A stretch of 12,535 bases of DNA from Oscillospiraceae bacterium. GTDB lineage: Bacteria > Bacillota_A > Clostridia > Oscillospirales > Ruminococcaceae. Both the position numbers and the translations under genes were made by a program. The notes beneath the pieces are model-generated. The model had not been told where the DNA came from. It did no database searches and worked only from the letters and a program-made list of their open reading frames with translations. Location of the stretch: NCBI GenBank assembly GCA_017523995.1, contig JAFWUX010000232.1, forward strand, positions 1 to 12,535. Reading direction: 5' to 3'. Positions 7,734-12,535 of the stretch are shown one piece after another. Positions within the stretch are counted from its first letter, which is position 1. Every line of letters starts with the position of its first letter.

Positions 7734-9176
7734 ATGAAGGATAAACTGAAAAATGCATTCCGGATCATCTACTCGGCGGCTGTATGCTGTGTGCTGGCCG
7801 TTCCGAGTGCGGTACTGATCCGCAGCGAATTACAAAATCCCGACGCCGATCCGGAGGAAGTCACCGCGGAAAACCGCGCGCTCGCAGATAAGCCGCAGTT
7901 CCGCACGGAGGACGGCGCACTGAATCAGGACTTTACGATGCAGTACGAATCATGGTTCAGCGACCGGTTCGGCCTGCGCACACAGCTTGTGACTGCTTAC
8001 GGCAAACTGACAAGTAAGCTGTTCGGCGTTTCCTCGGAAAAGGATGTCATCATCGGCAGGGACGGCTGGCTCTATTTTACGCCGACGATTCCCGATGCGA
8101 CCGGTGTCCGTTCCCTGAGTGATGCGGAAATCAGACATTGCGTGCGAAATTTACAGCTGATGCGCGACTATGCAGCACAGAACGGAGCAGAATTCGTATT
8201 TGCAGCCGCGCCGAATAAAGCAAGCATCTATCCGGAAAACCTGCCGGCACGCTATCTGCATACCGGCGGCGAAAACAATCTGGATGCGCTGTCTGACGCG
8301 CTCCGGCAAAGTGACCTGACGGTATGTGACTGGCGGACTGTCCTGCGTGACGCAGCTGCATCCGGTGAACGGCAGCTTTATCACAAGCTGGATACGCACT
8401 GGAACGGCGACGGTGCCATGCTCGGGTATCAGACCCTAATGCAGACGCTTTCGCTGGATGACCGCGGCTATGCGGATGCAGAACGCACGGAAACCTGCGA
8501 CTGGGAAGGCGATCTCTGGGGGATGCTCTCCCCTGCCGAACAGAACCCCGATCGGAATGCGGTCTATGCGGTTCCGCAGACCTACCGGACGATCGGCAGA
8601 ATGCGCAGCATTGACGATCTTTCGATCAAAACGGCCTGTGATACCGGCGAAGGCAGTCTGCTGATGTTCCGTGACTCCTTCGGCAGAGCACTCATTCCCC
8701 TGCTTGCGGAACGGTTTGCATCGTGCTCGTTCCAGCGTGCCAATGCGGTTCCGCTCGATATGCTGGAAACTGCACCGGCGGATTATGTTGTCTACGAGCT
8801 GGTTGAGCGCAATCTGCAGCGTTTGCTGACATACGCGCCGCAGATGCCTGCTCCTGCCGCGGAGATCCCTGCAGCAGAGCCGACAGCAGATGGGGCAGAA
8901 TTCCGTCTGGAATCTGAAGCGTTCGGTACATACATTCATGTTTACGGCCTGTTTGATTCCGCTTATGAAAATGCCGATGCTGTTTATCTGACGGTAAACG
9001 GCAGAACTTATGAGGCGTTCCTTGCCTGCGAACAGGATGCACTTGAACTGGAACAGCATCAGGCAAACGGGTTTTCCGCTTATCTTCCTGCAGAAACAGC
9101 TTCCGGAGCGGTTCAGGTCACTGTACAGCTCGGCGGTAAATGGGTGCAGGCCGGTGCCGCAGAAATTCAGTATTAA
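7734..9176 (+). CDS. AlgX/AlgJ (DHHW)-like SGNH acyltransferase, membrane-anchored
   Basis: 480 residues, with ATG at 7734 five bases after GGGAGG (7723-7728). One hydrophobic segment (residues 9-28) anchors it with the rest outside. The ENRALADKP and YESWFSDRFGLR segments, then GRDGWLYF, are typical of AlgJ/AlgX/DHHW proteins. The catalytic set is visible: Asp220 and His222 in DTHWNGDGA, and nucleophile Ser315 in FRDSFGRAL, where Arg replaces the usual Gly of GDSF. Residues from about 390 on (YIHVYGLFDSAYENADAVYLTVNGRTY...) are strand-rich and may be a beta-sandwich, perhaps glycan-binding as in AlgX; that is inference. It would take the acyl group from the MBOAT partner and add it to a surface polymer. 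The last gene of the operon, it is followed 30 bases later by a strong terminator. Confidence 0.85.
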   Translation: MKDKLKNAFRIIYSAAVCCVLAVPSAVLIRSELQNPDADPEEVTAENRALADKPQFRTEDGALNQDFTMQYESWFSDRFGLRTQLVTAYGKLTSKLFGVSSEKDVIIGRDGWLYFTPTIPDATGVRSLSDAEIRHCVRNLQLMRDYAAQNGAEFVFAAAPNKASIYPENLPARYLHTGGENNLDALSDALRQSDLTVCDWRTVLRDAAASGERQLYHKLDTHWNGDGAMLGYQTLMQTLSLDDRGYADAERTETCDWEGDLWGMLSPAEQNPDRNAVYAVPQTYRTIGRMRSIDDLSIKTACDTGEGSLLMFRDSFGRALIPLLAERFASCSFQRANAVPLDMLETAPADYVVYELVERNLQRLLTYAPQMPAPAAEIPAAEPTADGAEFRLESEAFGTYIHVYGLFDSAYENADAVYLTVNGRTYEAFLACEQDALELEQHQANGFSAYLPAETASGAVQVTVQLGGKWVQAGAAEIQY

Positions 9177-9206
9177 CCACAATTCGTTTTCATCCGAAAA
9201 CAACAG

Positions 9207-9248
9207 AACAGCGTCCGCATTCAAACCCGCGGACGCTGTTGCATTTTT
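9207..9248 (+). terminator. Rho-independent terminator of the surface operon
   Basis: Perfect 12-bp stem AACAGCGTCCGC (9207-9218) / GCGGACGCTGTT (9229-9240), a 10-base loop and a T-tract at 9244-9248. It shares its A/T tail (9244-9257, palindromic TTTTTATATAAAAA) with the opposing terminator. Confidence 0.93.
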
Positions 9249-9283
9249 ATATAAAAATACCCGGAACAGCGATGCTTCCGGGT
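9244..9283 (-). terminator. Terminator downstream of the tRNA 3' end (minus strand)
   Basis: Arms ACCCGGAA (9259-9266) and TTCCGGGT (9276-9283) pair over 8 bp. On the minus strand the hairpin is followed by ATTTTTAT (9258-9251). It starts right after the CCA of the tRNA fragment, as expected for the original terminator of that tRNA gene. Confidence 0.75.
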
Positions 9284-9284
9284 T

Positions 9285-9307
9285 TGGTGGAGCATACGGG
9301 ATTCGAA
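9285..9307 (-). other. Orphan tRNA 3' end: putative integration (att) site
   Basis: Read on the minus strand, these 23 bases give the T-loop TTCGAAT, the T-stem 3' strand CCCGT, the acceptor 3' strand ATGCTCC, discriminator A and CCA. The matching 5' strands (ACGGG and GGAGCAT) do not occur upstream at 9308-9380, and no anticodon or D arm can be built there. So it is a fragment, not a gene. Its own terminator follows directly. This is the displaced tRNA 3' end left when an element integrates into a tRNA gene; the element would lie to the right (9308 onward), and an intact tRNA would stand at its far end. I cannot name the tRNA from this end alone. Confidence 0.7.
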
Positions 9308-9421
9308 TAGGCCAAACGGATGTTTGCATCATTTTACAACTATCGAAAATCGACGCAGATACGCAGCTTTAATTTTTGCTTCTTATTGTAACTTATCGTA
9401 GTTTTTCGTGCTTTTTACCCC

Positions 9422-9500
9422 AATAAAGGACAAATAAAGGACAAGGTTCATGCAGCGCAGAGCCGGAAAAAAGCACTTCCGGCTCCGCAATAAAGGACAA
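9422..9500. repeat. Three AATAAAGGACAA direct repeats around a hairpin, beside the att site
   Basis: Copies at 9422-9433, 9433-9444 (overlapping by one base, period 11) and 9489-9500. Between the second and third copies, GCAGAGCCGGAA (9457-9468) and TTCCGGCTCCGC (9477-9488) form a 12-position stem with one mismatch and no T-tract. Short direct repeats near an att core are typical of integrase arm-binding sites; that role is inferred. The rest of 9308-9537 is A/T-rich and shows no coding frame or RNA gene. Confidence 0.6.
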
Positions 9501-9537
9501 ATTCAGGGAGCAGACCTGACACTTCTACATTCTTTTT

Positions 9538-11112
9538 TCAGCCAAGACTGCCTATCATAGCAGTCTCAATTTTGCAGGAATGCACCTTTGTCTTTTCATC
9601 GTAATTGATACCGATGAGAATCAGGCTGCCGTTGTAATGCTTCAGTACGGCAGGATAATGCTTTTCTTTGATCTGTCCGATCGCGGCATCGTCGCACTTA
9701 TTCCATTTCAGTTCGATCAGCAGTGCTGGCAGACGCTCGCCCGGATCAGGCAGATACACAATATCCGCAACACCTCTGCCGGAGGGCAGCTCCTCGATCT
9801 TCGTATAACGATCTTCGCACACGATATATGCAAACTTGACTGCATAAGGGAGCGCTTGTTCATCGTTGTAGAACATCGGCGCGTAGTTGGAGTCGCGAAC
9901 CGCCTGAATTGCTGCTGCAACTGCTTCTTTATTGCCAGCCAGCGTGTCTGCAAAGAGCTGTTCCGATCTGCGGACAAGCTCAACCAGACGCTTATTTTTC
10001 GCTTTTTTCAGAATGCGGCCGAATTCAGCGTGTACCTCTTCATTCGGAATCTTCACGAGTGAGGTCTGTTCATCGTAGGACAGGTATCCCAAATGAATCA
10101 GCAGCGTCAGGAGATCATCATCAGATTTGAAAGTCTCAAAATCGTTCTCAAAGTCCTCTGTATATACTGTGACAGATTCACCGGCGATCAGTCTTGCAAT
10201 CTTCTCCTGCAATTCGTCACCGCCGAGGTTGACATAAGTAATCAGCGCTTCTGCAGCCGAGGTTTTCCGCCAGTATGAACGCACGGATTTCCGGTCGAGC
10301 GCTTTCATCACCGAATATGGATTATAGATCGACTTCTCGCTGCCGAATGAGTATCCGTCATACCATTTTTTGAATTCAGCAAAATCCATGCCCTTTTCTT
10401 CGCAGAGAGCTTTGACTTCACTTTCGGTAAAGCCGGTAAACTCAGCGAATTCACCCGGTTCCAGTACGGAATACTCGTCGAAATCGGAAATCGCGGACTC
10501 TGAACCATCCTTTTTGATTGGCAGAATACCGGTCATGTAGGCTGCGGCAAAGATTTTTTCGGTCGTTCCGCTGCTCTTAAACAGCATACGCAGGAATCTC
10601 AGGTATTCTTTACTGATTTCAGGGGTTTCTCTGATCGGTGCGTCCCATTCATCTATGATAGCAAAGAATTTTTCTCCTGTTTTCTCAACAGTGTGCAGCA
10701 AGGTCTGATCGAAAGAGACTCCTTTTATCACATCCGGATAGGCAGTGAGAATTTCTGCTTCCACATTGTCTTTGATAAAATTCACAAGCTGTTCGGGCTT
10801 GACTTTTTCAAGCAGATTCGACATATCCAGGTAAATAACATGATACCGATTAATATGGTTTGCGTAACTTTCGGATTTGCTGACTGCACAGTTATCAAAC
10901 AGCGGTCGTGAATCACAGGTGCTGTCGTAGTATGCGCAGAGCATTCTTGCTGCATAGGATTTGCCGAAACGCCGCGGACGGCTGACGCAAATCAGGCTGT
11001 GTTCCGTATCGACTCTTTTGTTAATCAGTGCGATCAGACCGGTTTTATCAATATAATCGGTTTTCAGAATTCTGGAAAAGCTGCTGTTTCCGGGGTTCAG
11101 ATACATTCCCAT
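9538..11112 (-). CDS. AAA-ATPase-like / PD-(D/E)XK nuclease-fold protein (DUF1703 type)
   Basis: 524 residues from the ATG at 11112, eight bases after GGAGG (11125-11121). An in-frame ATG at 11127 overlaps that ribosome site and is unlikely. The N-terminus carries the family's YLNPGNSSFSRI and YIDKTGLI opening, then a Walker A variant SRPRRFGKS (Lys51) and Walker B FFAIIDEWD (154-157). The middle has EFTGFTESEV and FKKWYDGYSFG, both hallmarks of this family. The C-terminus has GRGVADIVYL (Asp450) and LLIELKWNK (Glu467, Lys469), the PD-(D/E)XK set, followed by a Q-x-x-x-KxY helix (480-486). The length is normal and the key residues intact. Such genes occur in many copies in gut Bacteroidetes and Firmicutes and have no settled function; roles in mobile DNA or conflict systems have been suggested. 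It is a lone gene beside the att-like scar and looks A/T-richer than its neighbours. Confidence 0.88.
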   Translation of the reverse strand: MGMYLNPGNSSFSRILKTDYIDKTGLIALINKRVDTEHSLICVSRPRRFGKSYAARMLCAYYDSTCDSRPLFDNCAVSKSESYANHINRYHVIYLDMSNLLEKVKPEQLVNFIKDNVEAEILTAYPDVIKGVSFDQTLLHTVEKTGEKFFAIIDEWDAPIRETPEISKEYLRFLRMLFKSSGTTEKIFAAAYMTGILPIKKDGSESAISDFDEYSVLEPGEFAEFTGFTESEVKALCEEKGMDFAEFKKWYDGYSFGSEKSIYNPYSVMKALDRKSVRSYWRKTSAAEALITYVNLGGDELQEKIARLIAGESVTVYTEDFENDFETFKSDDDLLTLLIHLGYLSYDEQTSLVKIPNEEVHAEFGRILKKAKNKRLVELVRRSEQLFADTLAGNKEAVAAAIQAVRDSNYAPMFYNDEQALPYAVKFAYIVCEDRYTKIEELPSGRGVADIVYLPDPGERLPALLIELKWNKCDDAAIGQIKEKHYPAVLKHYNGSLILIGINYDEKTKVHSCKIETAMIGSLG

Positions 11113-11117
11113 TGTTC

Positions 11118-11125
11118 TCACCTCC
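11118..11125 (-). promoter_or_regulatory. Ribosome binding site that sets the ATPase start
   Basis: GGAGGTGA on the minus strand (11125-11118) stands just upstream of the ATG at 11112. It overlaps the alternative ATG at 11127, which therefore cannot be the main start. Confidence 0.8.
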
Positions 11126-11154
11126 ATGCGTGAGTGTTACAGTCCATTTACTGT

Positions 11155-11183
11155 ATTATACTCCATATTGAGCGAAAATGCAA
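11155..11183 (-). promoter_or_regulatory. Probable promoter of the ATPase gene
   Basis: Minus strand: TATAAT at 11160-11155, with TTGCAT at 11183-11178 exactly 17 bases upstream. The -10 is perfect; the -35 keeps only TTG. Start would fall near 11148, about 36 bases before the ATG. Confidence 0.6.
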
Positions 11184-11225
11184 GAGAGAGAAGAGGATTT
11201 CTTTTCATTTATCTGAAATAGCATG

Positions 11226-11256
11226 AACCAGTGCCTCGATTCGGGGCGCTGGTTTT
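11226..11256 (+). terminator. Orphan plus-strand terminator hairpin 1
   Basis: AACCAGTGCCTCG (11226-11238) pairs with CGGGGCGCTGGTT (11242-11254) over 13 positions, two of them G-U, with a 3-base loop; TTTT runs 11253-11256. No plus-strand gene lies upstream, because the neighbouring gene is divergent. Confidence 0.7.
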
Positions 11257-11266
11257 CATAATTAAG

Positions 11267-11293
11267 AGGATGTCGGAAAACACGACATCCTTT
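11267..11293 (+). terminator. Orphan plus-strand hairpin 2, with short T-run
   Basis: Perfect 9-bp stem AGGATGTCG (11267-11275) / CGACATCCT (11283-11291), 7-base loop, then TTT at 11291-11293. It stands in tandem 11 bases after the previous hairpin. The T-run is short, so it may be a backup terminator. Confidence 0.5.
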
Positions 11294-11359
11294 GCAATGG
11301 GATTCAATCTAAAAGCTCATGATTCATTGTCAAACAGGCAGCAATCTATAAATTTTTCG

Positions 11360-11373
11360 GATAACCGTTTATC
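11360..11373. promoter_or_regulatory. Inverted repeat upstream of the substrate-binding-protein promoter
   Basis: GATAA-N4-TTATC, centred about 20 bases upstream of the -35 region. The position suits an activator or repressor site, but the repeat is short and could be chance. Confidence 0.3.
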
Positions 11374-11384
11374 ATCTTTCTGTA

Positions 11385-11414
11385 TTGGACAAATACGGTT
11401 TCATGTGATATGAT
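11385..11414 (+). promoter_or_regulatory. Extended -10 promoter of the leader/substrate-binding-protein unit
   Basis: TGATATGAT (11406-11414) contains TGn plus a -10 of TATGAT (one mismatch). A weak -35 (TTGGAC, 11385-11390) lies 18 bases upstream. Start would be near 11421, placing the leader ORF at the very 5' end of the mRNA. Confidence 0.6.
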
Positions 11415-11445
11415 ATGAGCATAAAAGATACAGGGAGTGAGTCTT

Positions 11446-11514
11446 ATGAAGATCATCACGGATTCACCTGTGTTTTCAGAGCGAATGCGATGTCGGTTTC
11501 GGTCTGCATTCTGA
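11446..11514 (+). CDS. Leader peptide (22 residues) upstream of the substrate-binding-protein gene
   Basis: An ATG eight bases after GGGAG (11433-11437) opens 22 codons ending in TGA at 11512-11514. It starts MKIITDSPVFSER and ends MRCRFRSAF, with Cys16 (codon 11491-11493) set between arginines. It lies about 25 bases after the predicted transcription start and ends 28 bases before the lipoprotein ATG. The C-terminal Arg/Cys-rich motif, the good ribosome site and the overlap with RNA structure (next entry) suggest a regulatory leader peptide rather than a functional protein. Cysteine-responsive leader ORFs are known for sulfur genes in other bacteria, and the downstream gene is of a sulfonate/nitrate-uptake type. 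I do not know this peptide from elsewhere; chance cannot be excluded. Confidence 0.55.
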   Translation: MKIITDSPVFSERMRCRFRSAF

Positions 11515-11539
11515 AATCTGAAAAATAAGAAAGGTGAAT
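11462..11539 (+). promoter_or_regulatory. Leader RNA fold that can mask the downstream ribosome site
   Basis: ATTCACCT (11462-11469), inside leader codons 6-8, is the exact complement of AGGTGAAT (11532-11539), which includes the lipoprotein gene's Shine-Dalgarno. Nested within, TTTCAGA plus ATGC (11474-11480, 11485-11488; 4-base bulge) pairs with GCATTCTGAAA (11506-11516), spanning the leader stop codon. Ribosomes moving through the leader would open the fold; an untranslated leader would hide the start at 11543. Confidence 0.5.
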
Positions 11540-11542
11540 ATC

Positions 11543-12535
11543 ATGAAAAACAAATTCAAAGTTATTTCTGTTCTCGCATCGCTTGCGTTGCTGACCGGCT
11601 GCGGTGCGCTGAACAATTCTTCACAGACAGCGGAAAGCAATGCGCCGCAGAACGAAACATCCGCTGTGGAGGAAAGCAAGGCAGAAACCGATAAGCCGGA
11701 AGCTGACAACGAATCGGAGGATTCCTCAGAAAGCGAAACTGCGAATACAGAAAAAGCTGCACCGGAGAAATCCGACCTTAATCTCGGCTACCTCAATTCA
11801 ACGGCGCATCTGCTTGCATTTGTCGCTGCGGAGGAAGGATATTTCAAGGAAGAGGGGCTGAATGTCACGCTGACTCAATTCTCCAGTGCCGGTGAACTGA
11901 TCAACGGTCTGGAATCAGGCAAACTGGATGTTGCGTTTATCGGTTCTGTTCCGACACTGACATTTCAGAGTCAGGGACATGATGTAACAATCATCGGCGG
12001 CGCGATGACAAACGGCCACGGCTATGTCATCAAGTCTGAATTTGCCGATGCAGATGAAAAGGGCGTCGAAATCCTCAAGGGCAGAAACGTTGCGTCTGTC
12101 AAGAACAGCGTGCAGGATGCCGAACTGCAAATTCTGCTGAAGGATTCCGGCATTGAAATCGGCGAAGGCGAAGATAAGGTCAATATCGTCTACTTTGACA
12201 GCCAGAAGGACGCTTATGCAGCACTTTCCAATCAGAGTATTGACGCAGCATCGGTGTATTCGCCGTATGCGTCGCTGGCAAAATCACAGGGCTACAAGGT
12301 CGTCTACTACTGCGCACACGAAAAGGCTCTGGAGAACCAGCCATGCTGCCGTCAGGTCGCGTCCACAGCGGCAGTGAAAGCAAATCCGAATACCTTTACT
12401 GCACTGGAACGTGCTTTCCTCAAGGCATATCACCTGACACAGGAAAACCATGAAAAGACGATCGCCGATGTCAAGAAGTACATCGACATTGACGAGCAAT
12501 TCATCGAAACAGAAGTATACGGCGGCTACAGCGTG
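11543..12535 (+). CDS. ABC transporter substrate-binding lipoprotein, SsuA/TauA/NMT1 type (3' end outside window)
   Basis: 331 residues are present and the frame runs off the right edge. ATG at 11543 follows AGGTG (11532-11536) by six bases. The lipobox LTGC puts the lipidated cysteine at residue 20. Residues 21-76 are a Ser/Glu/Asn-rich linker. From residue 77 the sequence follows the COG0715 pattern: LNLGYLNSTAHLLAFVAAEEGYFKEEGLNV, then FSSAGELINGLESGKLDVAFIGSVPTLTF, then LKGRNVASVKNSVQDAELQILL and AAYSPYASLA-like positions. These proteins capture sulfonates, taurine, nitrate or thiamine precursors for an ABC permease. A CCR motif (Cys268-Cys269-Arg270 in QPCCRQVAS) is notable. Partner permease and ATPase genes are expected just beyond the window. 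The family is clear, the ligand open. Expression is probably tied to the leader ORF and RNA fold upstream. Confidence 0.88.
   Translation, partial: MKNKFKVISVLASLALLTGCGALNNSSQTAESNAPQNETSAVEESKAETDKPEADNESEDSSESETANTEKAAPEKSDLNLGYLNSTAHLLAFVAAEEGYFKEEGLNVTLTQFSSAGELINGLESGKLDVAFIGSVPTLTFQSQGHDVTIIGGAMTNGHGYVIKSEFADADEKGVEILKGRNVASVKNSVQDAELQILLKDSGIEIGEGEDKVNIVYFDSQKDAYAALSNQSIDAASVYSPYASLAKSQGYKVVYYCAHEKALENQPCCRQVASTAAVKANPNTFTALERAFLKAYHLTQENHEKTIADVKKYIDIDEQFIETEVYGGYSV

Noticed and set aside
8436..9332. Long minus-strand open frame opposite the AlgX-like gene
   Set aside because: It lacks a ribosome site and recognisable domains, and it runs across the operon terminator and tRNA fragment. 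It is an antisense shadow of a well-supported gene.
9285..9372. A complete tRNA gene on the minus strand ending in CCA
   Set aside because: Only the T-loop, T-stem 3' strand and acceptor 3' strand are present. The matching 5' strands, anticodon arm and D arm are missing from the upstream bases.
9308..9537. Remnant of an integrase gene beside the att-like site
   Set aside because: I partly translated the minus strand here and found only short frames with early stops and no integrase motifs.
11231..11413. 60-codon plus-strand open frame between the ATPase gene and the leader
   Set aside because: It starts inside a terminator hairpin, runs over the second hairpin and the promoter region, and lacks a ribosome site.

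Overview
The window looks like chromosome of an anaerobic, Gram-positive gut clostridium of the Ruminococcus/Oscillospiraceae type. The reasons are a dockerin domain of the cellulosome kind, a secreted protein built from cell-wall/glucan-binding YYF-type repeats, two lipobox lipoproteins with Thr/Glu- or Ser/Glu-rich linkers, strong AGGAGG-like ribosome sites and sigma-A-type promoters. Most genes are fairly GC-rich. By eye, the dockerin gene and the ATPase gene are richer in A/T than their neighbours.

Layout. 3-1471 (+): the C-terminal part of a CobW/COG0523-type GTPase, followed after 14 bases by a DUF4003-like protein. 1479-1514: a hairpin that terminates the opposing gene. 1533-3101 (-): a single-gene unit for a secreted protein with an N-terminal dockerin fused to a sugar-type extracellular solute-binding domain. 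3102-3336: two divergent near-consensus promoters. 3337-9176 (+): a probable four-gene surface operon of a repeat-rich protein with a C-terminal transglutaminase-like domain, a small lipoprotein, a membrane O-acyltransferase (MBOAT, AlgI type) and an AlgX/AlgJ (DHHW)-like SGNH protein. It ends at a strong terminator at 9207-9248.

9244-9307 holds, on the minus strand, the last 23 bases of a tRNA gene including CCA, followed by what looks like that tRNA's own terminator. No tRNA body precedes it. This is the structure left when a tyrosine-integrase element inserts into a tRNA 3' end, with the element lying to the right. Next to it are three copies of AATAAAGGACAA and a hairpin, which could be integrase arm sites. 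9538-11112 (-) encodes an AAA-ATPase/PD-(D/E)XK protein (DUF1703 type), a family common in accessory DNA. 11113-11445 has its promoter, two plus-strand hairpin terminators with no obvious gene upstream, and the promoter of the last unit.

11446-12535 (+): a 22-codon leader ORF containing an Arg-Cys-Arg motif, then a lipoprotein of the SsuA/TauA/NMT1 substrate-binding family that runs off the window. Eight bases inside the leader ORF are exactly complementary to the lipoprotein gene's Shine-Dalgarno region, and an inner hairpin lies between them. This suggests a leader-peptide switch controlling translation of a sulfur- or nitrogen-type uptake system. It is the most interesting regulatory signal here.

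How the genes may work together (inference): the central operon makes and decorates the cell surface. The transglutaminase-like protein would sit in the wall or glycan layer, and the MBOAT/AlgX-like pair would move acyl groups across the membrane onto an outside polymer. The dockerin-binding protein could place a solute-capturing domain on a cohesin-bearing scaffold instead of the membrane.
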